Part shown: positions 30,810 to 38,951 of the stretch, piece after piece
Layout of the letters: every line of letters begins with the position of its first letter
Numbering within the stretch: position 1 is the first letter of the stretch
NCBI GenBank assembly: GCA_019637225.1
Contig: JAHBWC010000007.1
Coordinates: 99,815 to 163,814 of the forward strand
Reading direction: 5' to 3'
DNA: 64,000 nt
Origin: Labilithrix sp.
Lineage (GTDB): Bacteria > Myxococcota_A > Polyangia > Polyangiales > Polyangiaceae
Program-made: the position numbers and the translations under genes
The notes under the pieces: generated by a model
What the model was told of the DNA's origin: nothing
What the model saw: only the letters and a program-made list of their open reading frames with translations
The model's database searches: none

Positions 30810-31775
30810 GTGCATGACACGAATATGACGAACGGCGCCCACGGCGTGGGCGAGGCCCAGAATACGTCGCCGGGGCATCGGCCCGAGTCCGTCACGCACG
30901 AGCCTCCGGAGCGTCCCGAGGCGTCGGAGGCGGGCAAGTCCAAGAAGGACGGCGGCGTCCGCGCCCGCGCGCTGCTCGACTTCAAGGAGCTGCTCTCCAC
31001 GACGGAACAGAAGCAGATCGACTTCGTCCGTCGCAGCTTCGAGCCCGGCCCGCTCGATCGCGCCGTGCGGATCGCGCAGCGCTACGTCGGCTCGAACTGG
31101 ATCGAGCAGTGTACGAAGAACATCCGCCACGTACACGGCCTCGAGCGGCTGCCGAAGTTCGATTCGAAGAAGAGCTACCTCGTGGTGTCGAACCACCGGA
31201 GCTTCTTCGACCTCTACGTCATCACCGGTTACCTCGTGAACCGCGACATGCCGCACCGGCTGCTCTTCCCGGTGCGCTCGAAGTTCTTCTACGACAAGCC
31301 GCTCGGGCTCGTCGTCAACGGCGTGATGAGCTTCTTCGCGATGTACCCGCCCATCTTCCGCGAGCGGAGCCGCGCGGCGCTGAACCTCGCGAGCCTCGAC
31401 GAGACGGCGCGCCTCCTCCGGCGCGGCGGCATGTTCGTCGGTCTGCACCCGGAGGGGACGCGTAGCCAGGGCGACGATCCCTACGCGCTCCTCCCGGCGC
31501 AGGGTGGGGTCGGGCGCGTCATCCAGGCCGCGGGTGTCGACGTGCTGCCGGTCTTCATCAACGGGCTCGGCAACGATCTCCCGAAGCAGGTCCTCGGCAA
31601 CTTCACGCGCAAGGGTACGCCCATCGTCGTGAACTTCGGCGCGCCGGTGGACTTCGGCGGAATGCTCGACGAGGCCCCGAGCCCGCGGCTTCATCGCCGC
31701 ATCTCGGAGCATGCGCTCGAGCAGATCCGGCTCCTCGGCGAAGAAGAGCGCGCGATCCGCGCGGACCTACGCTAG
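30810..31775 (+). CDS. PlsC-type acyltransferase
   Basis: A 321-residue acyltransferase of the PlsC/LPLAT family, which transfers an acyl chain to lysophosphatidic acid or a related lipid at the inner membrane. Motif I is NHRSFFDLYV (NHx4D) near residue 128. Motif III is LHPEGTRSQGDD near 213. An 80-residue N-terminal extension, charged then helical (KELLSTTEQKQIDFVRRSF), is not part of the usual domain. GTG start at 30810 is used, though the ATG five codons later is possible. The next gene follows after 10 bases, in operon. Confidence 0.85.
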   Translation: MHDTNMTNGAHGVGEAQNTSPGHRPESVTHEPPERPEASEAGKSKKDGGVRARALLDFKELLSTTEQKQIDFVRRSFEPGPLDRAVRIAQRYVGSNWIEQCTKNIRHVHGLERLPKFDSKKSYLVVSNHRSFFDLYVITGYLVNRDMPHRLLFPVRSKFFYDKPLGLVVNGVMSFFAMYPPIFRERSRAALNLASLDETARLLRRGGMFVGLHPEGTRSQGDDPYALLPAQGGVGRVIQAAGVDVLPVFINGLGNDLPKQVLGNFTRKGTPIVVNFGAPVDFGGMLDEAPSPRLHRRISEHALEQIRLLGEEERAIRADLR

Positions 31776-31785
31776 ATCGAGCGGC

Positions 31786-32517
31786 ATGCGCCGCGTCTCC
31801 GTGCTCCTCGCCTCTGTCGCCGTCCTCGTCGCGTGCAGCGCCGGTTGCAACAAGGAGCCCCCGGCCGGCGCGTCTGCCGGTCCGGAGACCAGCGGCGCGC
31901 GTACGAGCGCGCGCACCGTCGAGAGCGCTCCGGCTCCGGCCGCCTCGTCTCTGCCGAGCTCGGATGGCGTGTACGCCGAGATCGGCAGGCCCGCGCCGAA
32001 CTTCCTGCTGAAGGACCTCGACGGCAACGAGGTGCGCCTCTCGTCGTTCAAGGGCAAGACCGTGGTGCTCGAGTGGTGGAACCCGGGATGTCCCTTCGTC
32101 GACAAGTCGCACACGAAGGGCTCGCTCAAGGACGCCGCGAAGAAGCACGCGAAGAACGGGGTCGTCTGGCTCGCGGTGAACTCCAACGCCGCCGGCAAGC
32201 AGGGCCACGGCGTCGAGGCGAACCGCGCGGGCGCGAAGAAGTACGGCATGGACCATCCGATCCTGCTCGACGAGCTGGGCGGCGTCGGCAAGGCCTACCG
32301 CGCGACCAACACGCCACACATGTTCGTCGTGGATGGAACGGGCACGCTCGTCTACATGGGCGCCGTCGACAACTCGCCCGACGGAGAGGGCGAGTCGCCG
32401 ACCGGCGGCAAGCTCGTCTCGTACGTCGACGAGGCGGTCGCGGCGGTCGCGGCGGGGAAGACGCCTGCGACGACCGAGACGAAGGCCTACGGCTGCAGCG
32501 TGAAGTACGCGCAGTAA
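31786..32517 (+). CDS. Redoxin-domain (peroxiredoxin-like) lipoprotein
   Basis: A 243-residue thioredoxin-fold lipoprotein with two possible lipoboxes in the signal (VLLASVAVLVAC and a following SAGC). The domain starts EIGRPAPNFLLKDLDGNEVR. The active site is VVLEWWNPGCPFVDKSH with a single Cys near residue 102, as in the WNP-CPF-V family of AhpC/TSA-like proteins. The C-terminal YGCSVKYAQ, with one more Cys, is also family-typical and may pair with the first. Such proteins act in envelope redox homeostasis. It follows the acyltransferase gene closely. Confidence 0.82.
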   Translation: MRRVSVLLASVAVLVACSAGCNKEPPAGASAGPETSGARTSARTVESAPAPAASSLPSSDGVYAEIGRPAPNFLLKDLDGNEVRLSSFKGKTVVLEWWNPGCPFVDKSHTKGSLKDAAKKHAKNGVVWLAVNSNAAGKQGHGVEANRAGAKKYGMDHPILLDELGGVGKAYRATNTPHMFVVDGTGTLVYMGAVDNSPDGEGESPTGGKLVSYVDEAVAAVAAGKTPATTETKAYGCSVKYAQ

Positions 32518-32544
32518 GCTCCTCTGCAGACGGGAGGACCCTCG

Positions 32545-32564
32545 GACGCCGGTCGGACGGCGTC
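32545..32564. terminator. Hairpin between convergent genes
   Basis: Arms GACGCCG (32545-32551) and CGGCGTC (32558-32564) form a 7-base-pair stem with a 6-base loop between the redoxin gene and the LamG-like lipoprotein gene. No T tract is present. Confidence 0.4.
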
Positions 32565-32584
32565 GACGGGGCCGTCCGCGCGAC

Positions 32585-33448
32585 TCAGAAGTCGAGCGTG
32601 ACGTCGTCGAACCGCGCTCGGAACGGGGCGGCCGGTCCGTAGACGTAGACGGCGCCGATGCGGATCGTCGGGTCCTTCGCCGCGCCAGCGACGATGGGCG
32701 CCGCGTCGAGCGCCGTCTCGGCGCCCCAGCGAACGGTCGCCGTGGAGGCGGCGAGATCGAGGTCGAGGGTCGCCCGCGTCCAGGCCCCTGGCGCGGGGAG
32801 CGTCGAGAGGACGTGGCGCGTCGTCCCTCCGGCAGAGGTCTCCTCGAGCGTCGCGGCGGGCGCGTCGGGATCGCCGTCGCGAAGGTAGAGCGTGAAGAAG
32901 TGATTCGCGGAGACGTCGAGCGTCGCGATCGCGACGACGCCCTGCGTGAACGTCGCCGTCTCCAGCATCAGGTCGAACGACAGCACCACGTGCCCGGCCG
33001 GCGCTCCGTTCGCGGTCGTCCGCAGGTGGACGTGCGCGCTCTGGGTGCCCGAGACCGGCAGGGTCGCCACGGCGAAGGACGCCGGAGCGCTCGTCGACGT
33101 CGAGGTGTCGAGGTCCGCGGCGCCGTTGAGGACCGTGAGGACCGCCCAGTCGTCGGCGACGTCTCCGTCGTCGAAGTCGTCGCAGAACCTCGGCGCCGGC
33201 GTCAGCTTCGCGCAGTAGCTCCTCGGGCGGGCGTCCGGCCTGGCGTCGATCCCGGCCTCGACCGGCTCCAGGCCCGCCTCCTCCGGGGGCGGCGACGCCT
33301 CCGTGAGCTCGGCAGCGTCGGCCTCCTCTGCGGCCGGAGGGTCGTCGTCGCCGCCGCCGCAGGCCCCGAGGCCGGCGCCCATCGCACCCAAGGCGCCCGC
33401 TGTCAGCAGAGCTGAAGCACGGACGCGAGAGCCCCACCACGCTGCCAC
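32585..33448 (-). CDS. LamG-like lipoprotein
   Basis: A 287-residue predicted lipoprotein (ALLTAGALGAMGAGLGAC). A Glu/Pro/Ala-rich linker is followed by the motif SYCAKLTPAPRFCDDFDDGD, a pattern I recall from many myxobacterial secreted proteins, then a beta-sandwich region (LSFDLMLETATFTQGVV, HFFTLYLRDGDPD, WTRATLDLDLAASTATVRWG, RARFDDVTLDF) typical of concanavalin-like lectin folds. GTG is the start. TATCGT at 33460-33455 lies six bases before it and overlaps the opposite promoter. Role probably in binding a surface ligand (inference). Confidence 0.72.
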   Translation of the reverse strand: MAAWWGSRVRASALLTAGALGAMGAGLGACGGGDDDPPAAEEADAAELTEASPPPEEAGLEPVEAGIDARPDARPRSYCAKLTPAPRFCDDFDDGDVADDWAVLTVLNGAADLDTSTSTSAPASFAVATLPVSGTQSAHVHLRTTANGAPAGHVVLSFDLMLETATFTQGVVAIATLDVSANHFFTLYLRDGDPDAPAATLEETSAGGTTRHVLSTLPAPGAWTRATLDLDLAASTATVRWGAETALDAAPIVAGAAKDPTIRIGAVYVYGPAAPFRARFDDVTLDF

Positions 33449-33454
33449 CGATCC

Positions 33455-33464
33455 ACGATATGTT
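33455..33464. promoter_or_regulatory. Overlapping divergent -10 boxes
   Basis: ACGATATGTT contains TATGTT on the plus strand (33459-33464), seven bases before the ATG at 33472, and TATCGT on the minus strand (33460-33455), six bases before the GTG at 33448. The two share the central TA. This fits a bidirectional promoter with both transcripts starting at their start codons. Confidence 0.5.
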
Positions 33465-33471
33465 ACCGCCC

Positions 33472-33885
33472 ATGAGCAAGGAAGCGCTCGTCAACGCGGT
33501 CAAGCAGATCATGGCCCAGTCGCGCGGGGGCGACGTCGAGGGGTCCTACGACGGGTACGCCGCGCTCTACGGGACCGCGGAGTTCGCGGCGAACAAGCCC
33601 GAAGACCAGCGCCAGGCGCTGAAGCTGCTCATCCTGGCCAAGCGGTCGGGACAGCCGAGCGCGCGGCTGGTGGACGCCCACCGCGCGGCGATTCCGGCGC
33701 TCACCGAGCTCGTCTCGACGCTCAACGAGCCGGAGGACTACGAGATGCTCGGCATCTGCCACCTGCTCATCGGCAACGAGCAGGCGGCCTCCAACATGTT
33801 CCGCCAGGGGCTCACGCTCGAGCGTGAGAAGAACCCCGCGTCGGACCTGTGCGGTCGGCTGATGACGCGCGTCGCCGCCATCTGA
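33472..33885 (+). CDS. Small helical protein of unknown function
   Basis: A 137-residue all-helical protein (MSKEALVNAVKQIMAQSRGG and following). The segment EDYEMLGICHLLIGNEQAASNMFRQG resembles a single TPR unit. The ATG at 33472 is preferred over one at 33460 because the earlier codon lies inside the -10-like box TATGTT. No signal peptide. It is followed after 14 bases by a lipoprotein gene, in an apparent operon. Confidence 0.65.
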   Translation: MSKEALVNAVKQIMAQSRGGDVEGSYDGYAALYGTAEFAANKPEDQRQALKLLILAKRSGQPSARLVDAHRAAIPALTELVSTLNEPEDYEMLGICHLLIGNEQAASNMFRQGLTLEREKNPASDLCGRLMTRVAAI

Positions 33886-33899
33886 GAGCGGAGCGGTTC

Positions 33900-34814
33900 G
33901 TGCGATTCGTAGCGTGCGCGCTGTTCGCCACCCTGGCCGCCTGCGCGATCGCGTGCGGCCCCGACGCGCACGAGAAGCCGAAGGCCCCGCCGTGCCCTCC
34001 GCCGCCCGAGCCCGAGCTGCAGTCGGTCGTAGTCGGCACGATCGGCAAGATGCACCTCGTCGAGAGCCGCTACGCGCTCTCGCGCCTCGGGGACGTGTTC
34101 GCGGCCTTCAAGCCGGATCTCGTGCTCGTCGGAGTGCGCGTCGATCCGTTCCGTCAGGGCCGGCTCGAGGACGCGTCGTTCGAGATGACGTACGCCGCGC
34201 ACCTCGCCAAGTCGCGAGGCGTGTCCGTCGAGCCGATCGACTGGTTTCGCGAGGACGATCTGGCGGCGCCGCCCGCGGCGCTCGAGCCTTTCGACGTCGC
34301 CGAGATCGAGCGGCGCGAGGCCGAGCTCCTCCGCGCGCCTCGGCTCTACACGTTCGAGCAAGCGAACGGCGCCGAGCTCGGCGAGAAGGTCCTGCTCGCG
34401 ATCGGCGCGGCCGCCCGTCACCGCGGGGGCGACCCGCTCCCGACGCGACGCCGCGCGTGGGTCCAGCACCTCGCGGCGGACGCCGTGCGCCGTCACGGCA
34501 AGCCGAAGCGCGTGCTCGCCTTCGTCGACGTGCTCGATCGCCCCGCGGTCGATCTCGTGCTCCGCGGCGTCGGCTACGACGGCAAGACGCCGGTCGACGT
34601 GATCGCGAACGCGAAGGAGGTGCTCGCCGCCGGTGACGTTCCGGGCGAGGTCCTCGACGACTACCGCGCCCAGCTCACCCGCGCGCGAGAGAGCGCCGAC
34701 AAGGCGTCGGGCGCGGAGAAGGCGTTCTGGGAGGAGCGCGCGCGCGTGCTCGGCGTCGTCGTCGACAAGAAAGCGGGCTGCTGCGTGACGCAGTCCGCGC
34801 TCTCTCCGAACTGA
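33900..34814 (+). CDS. Lipoprotein of unknown function
   Basis: A 304-residue predicted lipoprotein; GTG at 33900 starts the signal peptide (VRFVACALFATLAACAIAC, lipobox Cys near 19). The conserved part (VVVGTIGKMHLVESRYALSR, PDLVLVGVRVDPFRQG) looks alpha/beta, vaguely recalling TraB-type domains, but I would not assign it. The C terminus ends in KAGCCVTQSALSPN with a Cys pair. It is transcribed with the small helical protein upstream. Confidence 0.62.
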   Translation: MRFVACALFATLAACAIACGPDAHEKPKAPPCPPPPEPELQSVVVGTIGKMHLVESRYALSRLGDVFAAFKPDLVLVGVRVDPFRQGRLEDASFEMTYAAHLAKSRGVSVEPIDWFREDDLAAPPAALEPFDVAEIERREAELLRAPRLYTFEQANGAELGEKVLLAIGAAARHRGGDPLPTRRRAWVQHLAADAVRRHGKPKRVLAFVDVLDRPAVDLVLRGVGYDGKTPVDVIANAKEVLAAGDVPGEVLDDYRAQLTRARESADKASGAEKAFWEERARVLGVVVDKKAGCCVTQSALSPN

Positions 34815-34883
34815 GCGTCGCGCGCGCGCCTCCGACGGCGGAGCCTCGAGGAGGCCGAATCCGGCCTGAGCCGCGCGACGGAG

Positions 34884-36725
34884 CTACTTCTTTCCCGTCG
34901 TCGGGACCGAGGCCTGCTTTTCCGGCTCGCGGCGCCCCGCCTCGCGGACCTCGCGCGCGAGGACGTCGAGCGGAAGCGGGCCCGAGCGCAGGACCGCGTC
35001 GTGGAACGCCTGGAGATCGAACGCCGCTCCGAGCCGCGCCGTCTCTTCCTTCCGGAGCTTCGTGATCTCGAGCTCGCCGATCTTGTAGGCGAGCGCCTGA
35101 CCCGGCCACGCGATGTAGCGGTCGACCTCGTTGACGACGTCGAGCTCCGCCTTCGCCGCGTTCTCGAGGAAGAAATCGATCGCGCGCTGCCGGTCCCACT
35201 TCAAGTGGTGGATCCCCGTGTCGACGACGAGGCGGACCGCGCGCCACATCTCGTAGGTGAGCTGCCCGAGCTTCGAGTATGGATCCTCGTAGACGCCCAT
35301 CTCCTCGCCGAGGCTCTCGGCGTAGAGCGCCCAGCCCTCGACGAACGCCGTGTAGTCGCCGTGCCGGCGGAACTGCGGCAGATCCTCCTGCTCCATCGCG
35401 AGCGCGATCTGGAGGTGATGGCCGGGCACCGACTCGTGCAGCGTCAGCGCGGTCATCTCCCATTTCGGGCGGGCCTTCGGCTCGTAGAGGTTCACGAAGA
35501 ACGTGCCCGCGCGCGAGCCGTCGGCCGCCGGCGGCCGGTAGTACGCGGTCGTCGTGTCCGGCGCGATCGCGGCGGGGATCGGCGAGACGCCGTACGGCGT
35601 GCGCGGCAGCTTGCGGAAGACCTTCACGAGCAACGGATCGATCCGCTTGGCGAGATCGCGGTACGCGACGAGGAGCTCATTTCCGTCCTCGAAGTAGAAC
35701 TGCGGATCGGTGCGGAGGAACGCCCAGAGCTCCTTCATCGATCCCTTGAAGCCGGCCTTCGCCTTCACGGCCTCCATCTCGCCGCGGATCCGCGCGACCT
35801 CGCGGAGGCCGATCGCGTGCACCTCGTCCGGTGTGAGCGCGGTCGTCGTGTGCGCGCGGACGAGGTACGCGTAGAGCGCGCGGCCGTCCGGGAGCTGCCA
35901 CGCGCCGACGTCGTCCTTGCACGCGGGGAGGTACGTCGCGATCCAGAACGCCTTGAGCTTCTCGAACGCCGGCACCACGGCGGCGGCGATCGCGCGCTTC
36001 GCGTCGCTCGCGAGCCGCTCGCGCTCCGCGGCGGAGACGGAGGTGGCGCCGGTCGCCGTCGCGGCCTTCTGGTACGGCTCGAAGAACGGGCTCTTCGTCG
36101 GATCGGTGACGATCTGCTTTTCGATCTGGCCGACGACGCGCTGCATGACGACCTTCGGGTGCGTCATCCCGGTCCGGACGCCCTCGCGGAGCAGCTCGAT
36201 CGTCTGATCCATGTAGCGAGGGAAGCTCGCGAGGCGGGCGTTCCAGTCCTCGAAGTGCTTCGCCGTCGTGAACGGGAGCGCGTCGGCGACCTCGTCGGCC
36301 GTCTGGATGCCGCCGCGCTGGTTGATCGGGAAGAGGTAGAGGCGAAAGCGCTGCCCGGCGACGGCGTCCTCGTAGCGGCGGCGGAAGAGGTCGTAGCTGA
36401 GCGCGTCCTCGCGCGGGAGGCTGCCGCGCGGGATCGCGCCCAGCCGGACGAGGACATCCTTGTCGTGCGCGGCCCGCCGCGCCTCGGCCGCGAGGCTGAC
36501 GTCGTCCCAGCGGTCGGCGTAGCGCATGTCGCCGAGCTCCGACGCCCAGACGGGGTGCTCGCGCATCTCGTGCTCCCACTCCTCGGCGAAGAGCGCGTGG
36601 AGGCGGAGGGCGGCCTCGCTCGGCCCGGACGGGCTCGCGGCCTGGCGGCCGGCGCAGCCGCCGACGGCCGAGATGAAGAGGACGAAGACCAGGCCGGCGA
36701 GCGCGCGAATCGTGGGGAGAGCCAT
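34884..36725 (-). CDS. DUF885 family lipoprotein, predicted metallopeptidase
   Basis: A 613-residue protein of the DUF885 family, members of which are bacterial metal-dependent peptidases. The signal peptide has a lipobox ([13 protein letters not shown]), so it is likely anchored in the envelope. The zinc motif is [15 protein letters not shown], with H-E-x(4)-H near residue 430, followed by [17 protein letters not shown], which supplies the third ligand in the family. The first 200 residues carry typical [15 protein letters not shown] and [11 protein letters not shown] motifs. Full length, no truncation. It is divergent from the ketopantoate reductase-type gene, and a CTAG-centred box at 36802-36811 may serve both. 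Confidence 0.87.
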   Translation of the reverse strand: MALPTIRALAGLVFVLFISAVGGCAGRQAASPSGPSEAALRLHALFAEEWEHEMREHPVWASELGDMRYADRWDDVSLAAEARRAAHDKDVLVRLGAIPRGSLPREDALSYDLFRRRYEDAVAGQRFRLYLFPINQRGGIQTADEVADALPFTTAKHFEDWNARLASFPRYMDQTIELLREGVRTGMTHPKVVMQRVVGQIEKQIVTDPTKSPFFEPYQKAATATGATSVSAAERERLASDAKRAIAAAVVPAFEKLKAFWIATYLPACKDDVGAWQLPDGRALYAYLVRAHTTTALTPDEVHAIGLREVARIRGEMEAVKAKAGFKGSMKELWAFLRTDPQFYFEDGNELLVAYRDLAKRIDPLLVKVFRKLPRTPYGVSPIPAAIAPDTTTAYYRPPAADGSRAGTFFVNLYEPKARPKWEMTALTLHESVPGHHLQIALAMEQEDLPQFRRHGDYTAFVEGWALYAESLGEEMGVYEDPYSKLGQLTYEMWRAVRLVVDTGIHHLKWDRQRAIDFFLENAAKAELDVVNEVDRYIAWPGQALAYKIGELEITKLRKEETARLGAAFDLQAFHDAVLRSGPLPLDVLAREVREAGRREPEKQASVPTTGKK

Positions 36726-36872
36726 CGGAGAGCGCGCGAGGATGCCCCGGAAGCGGGCCGGCCGGAAGCCCGACGCTGGCGGCTGGCCGAACGGGGAGAA
36801 GATGCTAGAGGTGGGCCGCTCGGTCGCAGGGCTCGGGCCCTGGCGAAACACCCGCCGAGAAAGGCAGCACCG

Positions 36873-37940
<1,068 letters not shown>

Positions 37941-37993
37941 CGCCGGCGCGAGCAGACGGACGCCACTCTTCGGAAGGGTCGCCGAGCGTTCAC

Positions 37994-37999
37994 TAGGAT
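37994..37999 (+). promoter_or_regulatory. -10-like box TAGGAT before the long hairpin
   Basis: TAGGAT lies 58 bases before the inverted repeat that covers the four-helix-bundle gene start. Transcripts from it would begin near 38007 and carry the full hairpin in their leader. Confidence 0.35.
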
Positions 38000-38056
38000 G
38001 TCGTCGCGTCGATGCTCCGGGCGTTGGAGCGGACGAAGACGCGTGGTCCGTCCCCC

Positions 38057-38205
38057 GCACGAGGCTTGGTCTGGTCGGTCATGCGAGAGCGCGCACGAGC
38101 CGCGCCAGCGCCGGCGGCGCGCAGGGGGGCGGGAGCAGGATCGCGACGGCGCTGTCACGGCTCCTGCGCGACTGGGGGCATGACCGACCAGACCAAGCCT
38201 CGTGC
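38057..38205. repeat. Long inverted repeat enclosing a start codon
   Basis: A perfect 28-base match (38057-38084 against 38178-38205) is continued inward by about 33 further bases that pair with only a few mismatches (GCGCACGAGCCG-like left arm against its complement near 38150-38170), giving arms of roughly 60-65 bases and a small central loop. The right arm contains the ATG (38180) and the first nine codons of the downstream gene. As RNA it would fold into a long stem hiding the start site. Confidence 0.85.
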
Positions 38206-38536
38206 TCCGCTGCTTCCGCACCACAAGCTCGTCGCCTATGGCGTTGCTGTCGAGCTGCTGATTGCCGTCAAGGCCGCCAAGATTCGGGACTGCAAGCTTC
38301 GCGATGAGGCGGTGCGCGCGGCGAAGGGGACGTGCCTCAACTGCGCCGAGGGGGCGGGGCGCGTGTCGCGCGCTGACAAGGCGCGCGTGTTCGCGATTGC
38401 GCGGGGGGAAGCCGTCGAGGCGGTCGCGGCGGTGGAGATCGCGGCGCATGCCGGGGACACTTCGTTCGAGGACGCGGAGCGGTGTGTCGTCATCGGGCAT
38501 CGGCTCGTCGCGCTGCTTACGGGGCTCATTCGGTGA
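38180..38536 (+). CDS. Four-helix-bundle protein (S23/IVP family)
   Basis: A 118-residue helical protein of the four-helix-bundle family (S23/IVP, TIGR02436-type). The cue is the arrangement of amphipathic helices with KAAKIRDCKLRDEAVRAAKG, EGAGRVSRADKARVFAIARG and EAVEAVAAVEIAAHAGD, close to the ARGE-x-E motif of the family. Relatives are found inside 23S rRNA intervening sequences and as Avd in diversity-generating retroelements. No reverse transcriptase was seen here. The ATG lies in the right arm of the long inverted repeat, and no good ribosome site is free of it. A hexamer repeat array follows the gene. Confidence 0.75.
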   Translation: MTDQTKPRAPLLPHHKLVAYGVAVELLIAVKAAKIRDCKLRDEAVRAAKGTCLNCAEGAGRVSRADKARVFAIARGEAVEAVAAVEIAAHAGDTSFEDAERCVVIGHRLVALLTGLIR

Positions 38537-38579
38537 GACGGCGCGGGCCCGGCGGGCGCGACCTCGGGGGCGCCGGCCG

Positions 38580-38730
38580 GGTCGGGTCGTGGTCACGGGG
38601 TGGGTCGTGCTCGCGGTCGTGGTCGGGGTCGTGGTCGCGGTCGCGGTCGCGGTCGCGGTCGGGGTTGCGGTCGGGGTCGCGGTCGCGGGTATGGGTCGTG
38701 GTCGGGGTCGTGGTCGCGGGGTATGGGTCG
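38580..38730 (+). repeat. GGTCG-N hexamer array
   Basis: About 150 bases of imperfect hexamers GGTCGC, GGTCGT and GGTCGG, with two GGTATG-like interruptions. Frames through it give low-complexity Val/Ala/Gly or Arg/Ser peptides, so it is probably non-coding. It sits between the four-helix-bundle gene and the sigma-54 promoter region. Confidence 0.85.
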
Positions 38731-38794
38731 GGGGCGGGGGGACGTGGGGTAGGGGGCGCGGTCGCTCAGTCGCGGGGTAGCGGGCGGGGGTACC

Positions 38795-38842
38795 CTGCGC
38801 AGCCTGCGCAACGCGGGGATGCTCAGCCTGCGCAATGCGCAG
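38795..38842. promoter_or_regulatory. CTGCGCA repeats, candidate enhancer sites of a sigma-54 activator
   Basis: CTGCGCA occurs at 38795, 38804 and 38828, the last as part of the perfect dyad CTGCGCAATGCGCAG (38828-38842). They lie 44-105 bases upstream of the sigma-54 box, the usual range for activator-binding sites. Confidence 0.5.
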
Positions 38843-38885
38843 CCGCGTGAGCGCGAAAACGGCCGGATTTGCGCGGGATCCGGCG

Positions 38886-38900
38886 TGGCACATGGGTTGC
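38886..38900 (+). promoter_or_regulatory. Sigma-54 (-24/-12) promoter
   Basis: TGGCACATGGGTTGC matches the consensus TGGCAC-N5-TTGC exactly, with GG at 38887-38888 and GC at 38899-38900, twelve bases apart. The transcript would begin near 38912, about 40 bases before the GTG at 38952. Confidence 0.65.
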
Positions 38901-38951
38901 GATGCCGTCCTCCACGCCGCTCGCGAGGCGGCGCACTTCATCGGAGGACTC

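Noticed and set aside
33460..33471. ATG at 33460 as start of the small helical protein.
   Set aside because: It falls inside the TATGTT box. The ATG at 33472 gives a better layout, though the choice is not proven.
38180..38536. Diversity-generating retroelement.
   Set aside because: The protein is related to Avd, but no reverse transcriptase, template or variable repeat was seen.
38580..38730. CRISPR array from the hexamer repeat.
   Set aside because: Units are six bases, without spacers or cas genes.
38835..38951. ATG at 38835 as start of the propeller lipoprotein.
   Set aside because: It would put 39 residues before the signal peptide and use the sigma-54 promoter as coding sequence. GTG at 38952 has a ribosome site and the signal peptide right after it.
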